Positions 23,469 to 32,659 of a DNA stretch of 49,842 nt are shown here, one piece after another; position 1 is the stretch's first letter; each line of letters starts with the position of its first letter. Location: the NCBI GenBank assembly GCA_903837345.1, contig CAILUG010000030.1, positions 1-49,842 on the forward strand. Direction: 5' to 3'. The stretch is from an uncultured Gammaproteobacteria bacterium (GTDB lineage Bacteria; Pseudomonadota; Gammaproteobacteria; Pseudomonadales; Pseudohongiellaceae). The notes below the pieces were generated by a model that saw only the letters and a list, made by a program, of their open reading frames with translations, was not told the DNA's origin and did not search any database. The translations under genes and the position numbers were made by a program.

Positions 23469-25361
23469 TCATTGCAGTGGCGGCAGCGGACAATCCAGCA
23501 GTGCCGACACCACCCGCAACAGATCCAGCTCTGTGGTTGTGAGCTTGCCGTCGTGCTGAACACAGGCAACCATGGCTTTCAGCAAGCGTGGTTTTTGCAA
23601 ATGCTTCAGCTGTATCAATTTGTCGATCGCCTTATCCAGCAACGTGGTATCCGCAGGCAGCATGGTGGTGGGAGTGAGCTCCAGCTTGCTGCAGGCAGCC
23701 GCAAACGCCGCTACAGCATCAGCACTGTCATTGCCTGCCTCAGCCAGGGCCGACAGCAGTACCCGGCACTCTTCGCTGCATTCATCCAGATCCAGCTTCG
23801 CGGCAACTGCATGCGTGCTGTCGAGATAATGTCTGAGCAATCTGCCAAGACCCCATTCCGGCAACGTTACCACGCCATCCATGCTGATCAGATCGGCAGT
23901 GATTTTCAAAAACTGTTCAAGCTGATCGGGCGACAACTGCTTGAGTGCTGGTTGTGCCAGTGCGACCAGTGCCAGATCAAGCTCGCGCGGCATTGGCAAC
24001 AGCAATTTCAGCTGCTTTGCCAGCAGCCGGACCGACGCAGGCGGCAACGTCTGTTGCAGCATGTTGAGTTGCTTGCTGACAACTCCAGGTTCCGACTGGA
24101 CCATGACTACACCGTACATCAGGAGGCTGGCTTCAAGCGTTGTCTGCAAATGCTGTTTGACTGCATCCGGCACCGCTGACAATTGTGACTGTGCCAGCTC
24201 CAGTGACTGTGCCGTAGCAGTACCAACAGCGCTGACCAGTACGGCCGCCAAAGCCTCGGCAGCAGCGGCTTTGCCGGCAGTTGCATGCAGTCCACCGGCA
24301 GCAACAGGTTCATCCGGCAGCGAGCTGTAGGCTATTTCCCGCTGATGCTCGGGATTGATCAGCTCGCCATTCCAGCGCGGGTCTATGCGGAGAATGCGGT
24401 CGCCGATTGGCGGATGGGTGGCAAACATGCCGCCTATGCCCCTTCGCATCACCCCTTCCCCAAACAGCATATGGCTGATTTCAGTGGTCTCGTTCATCAA
24501 CATGCGTGAGCCCAGCGCATAACCGCCGATTTTTTTCAGCGCATTGCCAATGCCGTCCGGATTGCGTGTGAACTGGACGGCTGAAGCATCAGCCAGGAAT
24601 TCCCGTTGACGGCTGACGGCCGATTTTATGATGTTGCCAAACATCACACCCGTATAGCCCAGCACTGCAAGAGCAAGACCCAATACGAGGATGCCTCCCG
24701 CGGCCTGGCTTCGCTCACGACTCATGCCTTGCGGCAATCGCAGCAGCTGCGCGCCGATCAGGCCAATCAACAGTAACCCGTGCAGCCAGCCGACCAGTCG
24801 CAGATTGAGCCGCATGTCACCATTGAAGATGTGACTGAACTCATGCGCAATCACGCCTTGCAATTCGTCACGGTTGAGGAATTTGATGGCCCCGCGCGTG
24901 ATGCCGATCACGGCATCCTGCTGGCGATAGCCGGCAGCAAACGCATTGATGGCATCATCCTCGATGACATAGACCGGCGGCACCGGCAAACCGGAAGCCA
25001 GTGCCATCTCTTCCACCACATTGAGGATTTTGGTTTCATCGAGTGAAGGCTGATTGCGACTGAGCAGGCGTCCACCCATGCTTTCGGCTATTGCGCGTCC
25101 GCCACTGTGCAGCTGCGCGATGCGATAGAGCGCGCCCAGCAACACTACACTGACAATTACGGTAGCGGTGCCCAGCAGAATATCCGGCGGCAAGGCCATG
25201 CCGAATTCAACATGTCTTCCCGACTTGGCCTGCATGGCTGCCAGTGCCAGCGCAACCACATAGCTAGTCCCCACCACCAGCGTCGCTATGGCCACCACAA
25301 ACAGCAACAACAGCCTGGTGGTCGAAGTGCGGGCGCGATCCTGATGCTCGAAGAAATTCAC
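23469..25361 (-). CDS. membrane M48-family zinc metalloprotease with helical C-terminal domain
   Basis: 630 residues. Two N-terminal membrane helices (about 16-42 and 58-80) precede the peptidase domain. The zinc motif is HEFSH (173-177) in a VIAHEFSHIFNGDM context. Two further hydrophobic segments follow (about 188-240), then the third ligand region REFLADASAVQFTRNP. Residues about 330-630 form a long alanine-rich, all-helical extension whose end (MVACVQHDGKLTTTELDLLRVV) resembles TerB-like folds. HtpX-like M48 enzymes degrade damaged membrane proteins. The gene follows lemA by 24 bp in a four-gene operon. Confidence 0.9.
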   Translation of the reverse strand: MNFFEHQDRARTSTTRLLLLFVVAIATLVVGTSYVVALALAAMQAKSGRHVEFGMALPPDILLGTATVIVSVVLLGALYRIAQLHSGGRAIAESMGGRLLSRNQPSLDETKILNVVEEMALASGLPVPPVYVIEDDAINAFAAGYRQQDAVIGITRGAIKFLNRDELQGVIAHEFSHIFNGDMRLNLRLVGWLHGLLLIGLIGAQLLRLPQGMSRERSQAAGGILVLGLALAVLGYTGVMFGNIIKSAVSRQREFLADASAVQFTRNPDGIGNALKKIGGYALGSRMLMNETTEISHMLFGEGVMRRGIGGMFATHPPIGDRILRIDPRWNGELINPEHQREIAYSSLPDEPVAAGGLHATAGKAAAAEALAAVLVSAVGTATAQSLELAQSQLSAVPDAVKQHLQTTLEASLLMYGVVMVQSEPGVVSKQLNMLQQTLPPASVRLLAKQLKLLLPMPRELDLALVALAQPALKQLSPDQLEQFLKITADLISMDGVVTLPEWGLGRLLRHYLDSTHAVAAKLDLDECSEECRVLLSALAEAGNDSADAVAAFAAACSKLELTPTTMLPADTTLLDKAIDKLIQLKHLQKPRLLKAMVACVQHDGKLTTTELDLLRVVSALLDCPLPPLQ

Positions 25362-25385
25362 CGGGAATCTGCCTTCGCGTCAGTA

Positions 25386-25982
25386 TCAGAAACTGACTTT
25401 GGGTGCTTCCTGGATTTTGTCGCTGTCGGCAAACTCGAGCAGAGTGGCATTGGCAGCATGACCGAACATTGCAGCCAGCAGCACTGGCGGGAAGGTTTGT
25501 TTATAGGTGTTGTACTCAGTCACCGCATCATTGAAAGCCTGGCGTGCAAATGCCACTTTGTTCTCGGTGCTGGTGAGCTCTTCGGAAACCTGCATCATGT
25601 TCTGGTTGGCCTTCAGTTCCGGATAGGCTTCCATCACCACATTCAACCTGCTCATCGCTCCCATCAGCTGGCCTTCAGCCTGCCCAAGGCCGGTCATCGC
25701 CCCGGCTGCGCCTGGCGCTGCCGCTGCAACATTCAGCCCGCTGACTGCCTTGTTGCGGGCTGCGATCACGGCTTCCAGAGTACCGCTTTCATGCTTCATG
25801 TAAGCCTTCGCGGTTTCCACCAGGTTGGGGATCAGATCGTAGCGGCGCTTGAGCTGCACCGCGATCTGCGCAAAACCATTCTCAAAACGGTTCTTGAGCG
25901 TCACCAGTTTGTTGTAGATGCCGACTGCACCCAGCAACACCACTGCAACGATTACCAGCGTTACCACCAAAGTCATGCTCAT
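25386..25982 (-). CDS. lemA: LemA family membrane protein
   Basis: 198 residues. One N-terminal membrane helix (TLVVTLVIVAVVLLGAVGIYN) is followed by the LemA helical domain with YNKLVTLKNRFENGFAQIAV, QLKRRYDLIPNLVETAKAY and LTSTENKVAFARQAFNDAV. The fold is a long helical bundle anchored in the inner membrane with unknown biochemical role. Pairing with an M48 protease downstream is common, so the two may act together in membrane quality control. The start overlaps the preceding gene's stop by four bases (ATGA). Confidence 0.93.
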   Translation of the reverse strand: MSMTLVVTLVIVAVVLLGAVGIYNKLVTLKNRFENGFAQIAVQLKRRYDLIPNLVETAKAYMKHESGTLEAVIAARNKAVSGLNVAAAAPGAAGAMTGLGQAEGQLMGAMSRLNVVMEAYPELKANQNMMQVSEELTSTENKVAFARQAFNDAVTEYNTYKQTFPPVLLAAMFGHAANATLLEFADSDKIQEAPKVSF

Positions 25983-26392
25983 CGACCTTCTCCTTCACGA
26001 TTGATCTGTTGCAGCCAATCCTGCAGATTATAGTGATTGCTCACACGTTTTATGCGGCCATCCCCGATTTCGAAAAATGTGCCAACCCGCAGACGGTAGA
26101 CCTGGCCGCGGGCTGGCGGCAGATCGCTGTCGGTGGCGAGATAGGTACCGGTCAATTCAAATTCTGCTGCGGCGCGTTTGCCATCGGAACTATAAAATAT
26201 ACACGGGTTGTGCACCTGCTCCCGGTAGCAGCGTTCCATATGCTGCAGGAATTCCCGGAACTTTTGTTTGCCCTGTCTGGGCGCGCCCTGACAGGGTTCA
26301 TGCACGACATCTTCAGCAAGCAGATCCAGCATGCCCGGGTAATTGCCGGCGTTGAAACACTGATAATAGTTTTCCAGCAGGTTGTTCATCAT
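25979..26392 (-). CDS. SnoaL/ketosteroid-isomerase-like (NTF2-fold) protein
   Basis: 137 residues with the NTF2-like cone pattern: N-terminal helix NLLENYYQCFNAGNYPGMLDLLAEDVVHEP, a central KFREFLQHMERCY, and beta strands GKRAAAEFELTGTYLATD and YRLRVGTFFEIGDGRIKRVSNHYN. These small domains are enzymes (isomerases, hydrolases, dehydratases) or binding modules. This one shows no export signal, so it is probably cytoplasmic. It overlaps both neighbours by four bases (ATGA at each end), an unusually tight link between a PQQ dehydrogenase and lemA. Specific function unknown. Confidence 0.85.
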   Translation of the reverse strand: MMNNLLENYYQCFNAGNYPGMLDLLAEDVVHEPCQGAPRQGKQKFREFLQHMERCYREQVHNPCIFYSSDGKRAAAEFELTGTYLATDSDLPPARGQVYRLRVGTFFEIGDGRIKRVSNHYNLQDWLQQINREGEGR

Positions 26393-28521
26393 TGTCCCGG
26401 TGGCGCAAAGGCCGGTGCATTTTTCGCCGCAATCGCGCGATCAACCATATAGGCACGTACGAGTGCTGTATCCGCCGCCGACAATTTGCCTTCGAACGAT
26501 GTCATGCCTTTGTCCTTGCGGATCCCGCCCAACACTACCTGGTCAAATGCTGCCTGGCTTTGCAGCAGCGGTGAACGGCGCAGATCCGGGAACATGCCGC
26601 GACTGGCGCCACCATCACCGTGACAAATCGCACAGGCACCACTGTAAAGCGTGCCGCCTTTTGCTACATCATCAACCGATGCTGTTTGCGCAGGCGGTGC
26701 AAACGGCGCCTGCGCGTACTCGGCGCTGGGAGGCAGTTGCGCCTTGCCACCCAGTTTGAACACCAGCAGACGCGCATAGGTCGGGGCGTAGTAACCGCCC
26801 GGGCCACCACCGCCTACCACCTGCGCCACATATTGTTCGCCATCAAGCTCATAGGAAATGGAACCGGCAGCAATACCCGCCTGCACCGGATAGGACCAGA
26901 TCTGTTCTCCAGTATCGGCTTTGAATGCCTGCATCTCGCGTTTGGCGCCGTTGCCGCTGAACAACACATTACTGGCAGTGACTTGCATGCCGACTGCCGA
27001 GCCGGCGGTGGTGACACTCCACACCGGCTTGGCCTGCACCGGATCCCACGCAACTATTTTGGTGTCGCCCCCGCGCGGGATCTTGTTGCCTGGTTCATCA
27101 TAGGCCTTGTCGCCTCCTGTGAAATTCACATTGAGATTGAAATTGCCGGGGCTGCCATTCGGCATGACAGTGTAGGCAATACTGCTCTCACGTGCCGGGA
27201 TGTAGAGATAACCGGTAAGCGGACTGTAGGCCATTGAATGCCAGGCATGCGCTCCCACCGGGCCAGGCTGGGCGATGCGCGGCCCTTCCGCCAGCGTGTA
27301 GCGTGCCTTGTCGTTGATGACGGGCCGGCCTGTATTGAGGTCATAACCGGTAGTCCAGTTTACCGGTACAAAATTGTTGGCAACCAGCAACTGACCGGTG
27401 GTGGCATCGATCATGTAGTAATAACCGCTCTTGGTGGCCTGCATTGCTACATGACGGGTGGCGCCATTGATTGTGATATCAGCAACCGTGATTTGCTGTA
27501 CTGCATCGTAATCCCATTCTTCTGCCGGAATTTCCTGGTAATGCCATTTGTATTCACCGGTATCGGCATCCACTGCCACTATTGAAACCGTAAACAGGTT
27601 GTCGCCACCTTCAGGACTGCGGGCCCTGGAGTTCCACGGAGCACCATTGCCTACACCCATCAGCAACAGATTGGTAAGGGGATCGTAGGTCAAGGCATCC
27701 CAGGTTGCACCACCTCCGCCTTTCTCCCACCAATGGCCAGACCAGGTCTTGGCTGCCATTTCCATGGCTTTGCTTTCAAAGCCGTCGGCCGGATTGCCTG
27801 GCACCGTATAAAACCGCCATACCTGTTTGCCGGTCTCGGCATCATAGGCTGATACATATCCGCGATAGATGTATTCGCCGCCGCTGTTGCCAATGAAGAC
27901 CTTGCCGTTGGCAACACGTGGCGCGCCGGTGATCGTGTAGAACTTGCTCTGGTCGGTGGTGACAGTGCTCCATACTTCCTTGCCGGTAGCAGCATCCAGT
28001 GCTACCAGCCTGCCGTCATAGACTCCCACGTAAATCTTGCCGTTCCAGACTGCAACGCCACGATTGACCACATCACAACAGCCTCTGGCACCGAATTCGC
28101 CTGGCACTTTCGGATCGTATTCCCACAACAGCATGCCGGTTTTGGCATCATAGGCATTCACCTTGCTCCACGCTTGCGTCACGTAGATGACGCCATCGAC
28201 CATCAGCGGCGTCGACTCCTGGCCCCGGTTGGTATTGAAATCGGCGAACCAGGCGAGACCCAGATCCTTGATATTGTCGGGTGTAATCTGCTTGAGTGCG
28301 CTGAAACGTTGTTCGTTGTAAGTGCCGCCATAGGTCATCCACTGGCCTGGCTCCTTGTCGGCATTGTTCAAACGGCTCTGTGTCACTTTTGCCGTGGTGG
28401 GCGCAGCAGTGGCGCCACCCGCTTCCGGCCCAGTGGCTGGCTTGTTGCCACTATTATTGCCACCACATGCCACCAACATTGCGGACAAAACGGAAATTAC
28501 CAGAAATTTTATTGTGGCCAT
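26389..28521 (-). CDS. PQQ-dependent quinohemoprotein alcohol dehydrogenase (type II-like)
   Basis: 710 residues. A lipoprotein-type signal (LVACGG) is followed by an eight-bladed PQQ propeller: WMTYGGTYNEQRFSAL at the start, the adjacent-cysteine pair GARGCCDVV next to PQQ, GNGAPWNS, and the catalytic Asp in EEWDYDAVQQ. The C-terminal heme c domain (about 610-710) has CAICHGDGGA and an axial Met in its last part (GMTSFEG). It oxidises alcohols or aldehydes in the periplasm and hands electrons through heme c to the respiratory chain. The ATG at 28521 is favoured; another in-frame ATG is at 28536. No PQQ synthesis genes are in the window. Confidence 0.92.
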   Translation of the reverse strand: MATIKFLVISVLSAMLVACGGNNSGNKPATGPEAGGATAAPTTAKVTQSRLNNADKEPGQWMTYGGTYNEQRFSALKQITPDNIKDLGLAWFADFNTNRGQESTPLMVDGVIYVTQAWSKVNAYDAKTGMLLWEYDPKVPGEFGARGCCDVVNRGVAVWNGKIYVGVYDGRLVALDAATGKEVWSTVTTDQSKFYTITGAPRVANGKVFIGNSGGEYIYRGYVSAYDAETGKQVWRFYTVPGNPADGFESKAMEMAAKTWSGHWWEKGGGGATWDALTYDPLTNLLLMGVGNGAPWNSRARSPEGGDNLFTVSIVAVDADTGEYKWHYQEIPAEEWDYDAVQQITVADITINGATRHVAMQATKSGYYYMIDATTGQLLVANNFVPVNWTTGYDLNTGRPVINDKARYTLAEGPRIAQPGPVGAHAWHSMAYSPLTGYLYIPARESSIAYTVMPNGSPGNFNLNVNFTGGDKAYDEPGNKIPRGGDTKIVAWDPVQAKPVWSVTTAGSAVGMQVTASNVLFSGNGAKREMQAFKADTGEQIWSYPVQAGIAAGSISYELDGEQYVAQVVGGGGPGGYYAPTYARLLVFKLGGKAQLPPSAEYAQAPFAPPAQTASVDDVAKGGTLYSGACAICHGDGGASRGMFPDLRRSPLLQSQAAFDQVVLGGIRKDKGMTSFEGKLSAADTALVRAYMVDRAIAAKNAPAFAPPGQ

Positions 28522-28553
28522 GGGCAAGCCCTGCATTGGTTTTATTGTTTGAT

Positions 28554-28573
28554 CCGGGCTTTTTCAAACCCGG
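28554..28573 (-). terminator. hairpin with GAAA tetraloop between POT and PQQ-ADH genes
   Basis: On the minus strand CCGGGTTT-GAAA-AAGCCCGG gives an 8-bp stem (one G-T pair) with a GNRA loop. It lies about 60 bp after the POT transporter stop. The following bases are A-rich rather than T-rich, so it may instead be a stabilising leader for the dehydrogenase operon. Confidence 0.45.
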
Positions 28574-28634
28574 CGGAGGATATTAGCCCAACTGCGGGCA
28601 TTGGCAATATCTGCAGGACTGCAGGCGAATTGAA

Positions 28635-30383
28635 CTAATCCGCCCCGTGCATGAACCGGCGCACGAAAGGCGCAATCAGCAGCATTACTGCTGCCACCCC
28701 AAGTGAAATATAGCCCACCTGCGAATACACCGTGATGTAGTTGGCCTTGGCAGCAGCGACATCCACCAGTTGCCCGCCTATTGTCTCGGCCCCCGTGGTT
28801 TTGGCAATGACGCCAGCCAGATAATCAGCCAGGCCTGTATACAAGAACCAGGCCCCCATCATCATGCCGGCCACGCTTGCCGGTGCCAGCTTGGTCACAG
28901 TCGACAAACCCACGGGTGACACCATCAATTCACCTATCGTGTGGATACCATAGATCAGGAAGATGAATCCGACACCGGTCATGCCTGTGGTTCCCGACAC
29001 TTTCATGCCGGCTACCAGTGCCAGGAATCCCAATCCCGCCATCGCTACTCCCACTGCAAATTTCACAGCCGCCGGCGGATTCAACTTGTGTTTCGCCAGC
29101 ACAATCCATAACCAGGCCAACAACGGCGCAAACAGTATGATGTACATTGAATTCAGCGACTGGAACACCGGTGCCGGCACAGCCATGCCCAACAAGGAAC
29201 GGTCTACCAGACGGTCAGTGAACAGATTGAGGGAAGATCCCGCCTGCTCGAACAAGGCCCAGAACGGAATTTGTGCAAGGATGAAATAGATGCCGGCCAA
29301 CATGCGGCTGCGCTCTTCACCTTTGTATTTGACGAGTGAAAATCCGATCAGTATCACCAATATGAATATGCCAAGCAGGCCCACATAATTTTCATCAACC
29401 AGATGTGCATTCATTATCAGCAACATCGAAACCACAATGATCCCCAGTCCGCTGAGATAGCACAGCATTTCCACAGTGATGAAACCAAACACGATTTCGC
29501 GCAGCCTGGCAGGATCAGGCGGCTCTGCCTTGCCTTCCAGCCAATGCTGGTATTTCAGGAAAGTGGCCAATCCCAGCAACATGCCGATGCCGGCGAGACC
29601 GAACCCATACTTCCAGCCAAACGCAATGCCAAGATAGCCGCACAGGATCGATGACAGAAATGCACCAAGGTTGATGCCCATGTAGAAAATCGTGAAGCCG
29701 GAATCCCTGCGATGATCTCCAAAACCATAGAGCGAGCCCACGATGGTGGAGATGTTGGCTTTCAGGAAGCCGACGCCTGCAATGATCAGTGCCAGCGACA
29801 GATACATCACATTCTGGTAGAAACCATCCGTCTCGACCCGAACGCTGTAGTCGTTGACAGCAATACTGGCGGGCAGGCCGGCTGAGGCGGGATCCTCAAT
29901 CAGCATGGTGGTGGCCCCCTCATTGAACTTCAGCCGCGAAACTCCTTTTGACGACACCACGATCTGATGGGCATCTCCGCCCCTGCCATCCAGCGTGAGT
30001 TGATAGTCTTGCCCCTGATAATGCATGAGTTGACGCGAGCCGCTGCCTTCGAATGCCATGCCAAAGTGGCCGAGTACCAGCAAAATGGCTCCGAAAGTAA
30101 CTGCTTTGCGTGATCCCAGATATTTGTCGGCCAGGGTGCCACCGATGATGGTCATCACGTAGACCAGGGCATTGTAGGCGCCATACATGATATTGGAGCG
30201 CTCATCACTGAACAGGAAATGCTGGGTCAGGTAGAGGATGAGCAGCCCGCGCATCCCGTAGTAGGAAAACCGTTCCCACATTTCGGTGAAGAACAGGATC
30301 ACCAGGCCTCGCGGATGACCCAGCAAGGTGGGGCTTGCAGTTGCTTGCCTGGTACTGTTGACCGCACTGGACTGGTTGTTCAT
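28635..30383 (-). CDS. POT/PTR2-family proton-coupled oligopeptide transporter
   Basis: 582 residues from the ATG at 30383 (ATGs at 30413/30416 and a TTG at 30560 are alternatives). The proton-coupling ExxER motif is in FFTEMWERFSYYGMRG and the PTR2 signature is in GGTLADKYLGSRKAV. About 12-14 membrane helices follow, as expected for di- and tripeptide uptake into the cytoplasm. Unusual is a soluble insert of about 75 residues after the third helix (FEGSGSRQLMHYQG to ETDGFYQN), probably periplasmic. An 11-base G tract lies 92 bp upstream of the chosen start. Confidence 0.9.
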   Translation of the reverse strand: MNNQSSAVNSTRQATASPTLLGHPRGLVILFFTEMWERFSYYGMRGLLILYLTQHFLFSDERSNIMYGAYNALVYVMTIIGGTLADKYLGSRKAVTFGAILLVLGHFGMAFEGSGSRQLMHYQGQDYQLTLDGRGGDAHQIVVSSKGVSRLKFNEGATTMLIEDPASAGLPASIAVNDYSVRVETDGFYQNVMYLSLALIIAGVGFLKANISTIVGSLYGFGDHRRDSGFTIFYMGINLGAFLSSILCGYLGIAFGWKYGFGLAGIGMLLGLATFLKYQHWLEGKAEPPDPARLREIVFGFITVEMLCYLSGLGIIVVSMLLIMNAHLVDENYVGLLGIFILVILIGFSLVKYKGEERSRMLAGIYFILAQIPFWALFEQAGSSLNLFTDRLVDRSLLGMAVPAPVFQSLNSMYIILFAPLLAWLWIVLAKHKLNPPAAVKFAVGVAMAGLGFLALVAGMKVSGTTGMTGVGFIFLIYGIHTIGELMVSPVGLSTVTKLAPASVAGMMMGAWFLYTGLADYLAGVIAKTTGAETIGGQLVDVAAAKANYITVYSQVGYISLGVAAVMLLIAPFVRRFMHGAD

Positions 30384-30474
30384 GCCTGTCGACCCTGTTG
30401 GTTTGACTGGCATCATTTCAGCAACATCTGCTGATGAGAGCAAGAAATCTGCAGCCGCCCAGGAGTTTGTCTGT

Positions 30475-30485
30475 GGGGGGGGGGG
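30475..30485. repeat. homopolymer run of 11 G (11 C on the gene strand)
   Basis: Eleven consecutive G residues on the plus strand, 92 bp upstream of the chosen POT start. Runs of this length change length readily by slippage. It is either in the untranslated leader or, if translation began at the TTG at 30560, inside the frame. Confidence 0.9.
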
Positions 30486-30653
30486 CAAAAAGAAACAGCC
30501 AGTGGGCATTACATCCAATATCTGCCCACTGACTGCAAGGGGAACCAGGGGGTAAAACAATGCTGTACTTCTTGACTGCCGGAACTACTCACCTGAACGC
30601 CATGGCATTGCTGCTTTGGCTTTGCATAAACGACCCGGCAAGGTCAGTTAATA

Positions 30654-30681
30654 AGAATATAGATTCGTAATTTAATGTCAA
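30654..30681 (-). promoter_or_regulatory. probable sigma-70 promoter for the POT transporter
   Basis: On the minus strand a consensus -35 TTGACA (30676-30681) is spaced 16 bp from TATTCT (30654-30659). It points toward the transporter gene, leaving a leader of about 260 bases. Confidence 0.45.
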
Positions 30682-30934
30682 GCTTTCAGTTTGGACTGTC
30701 AGTACATATTTCCTTTGATTTGCAGCGGTGCCCATCAACAGGCCACCACTCCTGCCTCCACTCCTGTGACGTCTGGTGCAATGGAGTCTTTGCAGCATGT
30801 TTTCAGCACCTAAACTTGATTTTATTAAGTCCAGACCAGACTTGTCTTATGCTTGACGGCTCGGGTATGTTACATGCAGTTGCCATTCTGCCTTTGCCCC
30901 GAATACATAATCAGAATTTTGGTTCTTATTTCCA

Positions 30935-31600
30935 GTGAAAAAGTTCCATAACATACCCACCCAAACCCACGGTGTAGCCATCAAGCAGGAACGTGGCCAG
31001 CTTACGCATGACCGGCTGATTGCGACCGGGTTCAAGATGCTTGAGCAGACCGAACTGCAGGAAATCTCGATCGCAGAGCTGACACGTGAAGCGGGGTATT
31101 CTGTAGGTGCCTTCTATTCACGTTTCCGCAGCAAAGACGAATTTTTTGACGCCCTCATTGCCAAGCACAAGGAAACACGCACTCGTACCCAGATTTATCT
31201 GTTTGCAACCTTGCCTACGGACATTCTTGTCAGCGAACTGATTAATAACGTTGTCAGCTATTACTGGGAGCACAGGAAATTCTGGCGGGCTGTGCTGGTG
31301 CGCAGTGTGCGTGATTCGGAATTCTGGGAACCTATCCGCCAGCACGGCCATGAATTTACCAGCAGATTTGTGGAACGCGTCAAAAAGGAAATCGGCCGCA
31401 ATCTCACCCAGGAGGAAGAATCCAATATCGCCTTTGCATTCCAGGTAACCCTTGGCACCATCAATGCCACCATCATCAATCAGCCGGGGCCGATTTTCAT
31501 GGGTCAGAAACTGTTTATTGAAGAACTGATCCGGGTTTTCCAACTGGTTTCGAATTTCGACAATCTCGTGAAAACCGGCACTCGCAAACGCAAGGCCTGA
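30935..31600 (+). CDS. TetR/AcrR-family transcriptional regulator
   Basis: 221 residues. The N-terminal three-helix DNA-binding domain (about 25-75) has the TetR helix-turn-helix ISIAELTREAGYSVGAFYSRF followed by RSKDEFFDAL. The remaining helices form the ligand/dimer domain, with no assigned ligand. The frame has no upstream ATG; a GTG at 30935 is the best start, without a clear ribosome site, so the first few residues are uncertain. It is divergent from the POT transporter gene, which is the usual arrangement for a regulator and its target, but the intervening 551 bp is long. Confidence 0.87.
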   Translation: MKKFHNIPTQTHGVAIKQERGQLTHDRLIATGFKMLEQTELQEISIAELTREAGYSVGAFYSRFRSKDEFFDALIAKHKETRTRTQIYLFATLPTDILVSELINNVVSYYWEHRKFWRAVLVRSVRDSEFWEPIRQHGHEFTSRFVERVKKEIGRNLTQEEESNIAFAFQVTLGTINATIINQPGPIFMGQKLFIEELIRVFQLVSNFDNLVKTGTRKRKA

Positions 31601-31639
31601 CTGCACAAAGACAAGGCAGGGCATCAGAGAACTGGCAGC

Positions 31640-32659
31640 TCACCAGGAAAATTGGGCCACTCGTTCGATCAGCCAACAGGCGGACGGAATACCAATCACG
31701 TAGGCAGCACAAATATCACTGCGTTGGCGCAATGCACCACTTTCCCACAGTTTCGGCGGGAGTCGCAGCAAGGCGCTGACCAGCCACAACAAGCCCAGCA
31801 CTGTACCTATAAAAAACAGCTGCCCGGTTTCCACCCCGACATTGAAGAACAACAACGATAGCAGTGCTTCATTCTGCGCCAGCCCTATTTCGCCGAGCGC
31901 ACTGGCAAAGCCCAGGCCATGCAACAATCCAAAACTGAATGAAACCAGCAACGGATAGCGATAGGTAAGACTCTCCGCAGATTGCTGGCCAATTTCATGT
32001 GCAAGAAACACTATGGACAGCGCGATGGTCGCTTCCACCGGCGCCACTGGTACATGCACGAAGCCAAGGGCCGACAGCGACAATGAGATTGAATGCGCCA
32101 GGGTAAATCCCGTCACTGTCAGCAGAATCCGCCGCATACTGCGTGCAATCACCAGGAGACCAAACACAAACAGCAAGTGGTCATAACCACCGATGATGTG
32201 CTCAATGCCGAGCAAGGTATATTCCTTCACCACACGTCCGGGAGTCACTGCCGGCGGGACAGTCCAATTGCCATCGGTCGGAGCCAGCATTGCGGAGATG
32301 CTGCCACCTTCCAGACGGTTCAACCGGAAAAAAGTAGCCAGTGATGGATTGAATAACGGATAGCTCAATGCGAACTCCCGGCCTTCAAGATCACCTGCAC
32401 ATCGCATCACGGGATTGGAGACTCTGGCAGCGGACTGCTGAACAGTTGTGCATGTTGCAGGCCAGACCACTGAGGGCTGGTTATCTGCCTCTACTGTTGG
32501 AGGCACCCGCACTGAAAAATCATAAATACCCGTGGAGACTTCATTGATTGTTACTGCCACAGGCCTGGCATCATGTGCACTTGCCACAGTTGCGTTCAGC
32601 ACAAACCACAACGGCACCCACAGCAGCCGCGCCAGTACTGCAACCCGGCGACTCATCAT
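31640..32659 (-). CDS. HupE/UreJ-like membrane protein
   Basis: 339 residues. A signal peptide (cleavage near VASAHD) and an extracytoplasmic part of about 120 residues precede six or so membrane helices of the HupE/UreJ_2 type. The landmarks are IEHIIGGYDHLLFVFG, FTLAHSISLSL and LLHGLGFASALGEIG, with conserved histidines inside membrane segments. Relatives carry nickel or other metals, or are of unknown role. The start overlaps the stop of the upstream PPIase gene by four bases (ATGA), so the two are co-translated. Confidence 0.88.
   Translation of the reverse strand: MMSRRVAVLARLLWVPLWFVLNATVASAHDARPVAVTINEVSTGIYDFSVRVPPTVEADNQPSVVWPATCTTVQQSAARVSNPVMRCAGDLEGREFALSYPLFNPSLATFFRLNRLEGGSISAMLAPTDGNWTVPPAVTPGRVVKEYTLLGIEHIIGGYDHLLFVFGLLVIARSMRRILLTVTGFTLAHSISLSLSALGFVHVPVAPVEATIALSIVFLAHEIGQQSAESLTYRYPLLVSFSFGLLHGLGFASALGEIGLAQNEALLSLLFFNVGVETGQLFFIGTVLGLLWLVSALLRLPPKLWESGALRQRSDICAAYVIGIPSACWLIERVAQFSW

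Larger units (their letters stand above)
30384..30934. other. intergenic region between POT transporter and TetR regulator
   Basis: 551 bp between divergent genes, without a convincing gene. It holds an 11-base G run (30475-30485), a probable minus-strand promoter at 30654-30681, and an AT-rich stretch around 30640-30690. A longer reading of the transporter gene would extend to a TTG at 30560 and pass through the G run as a proline stretch. I do not favour it. I see nothing else in 30700-30930. Confidence 0.5.

Noticed and set aside
25107-26033. 308-codon plus-strand frame over M48/lemA
   Set aside because: Antisense shadow of two recognised genes; no signal or domain.
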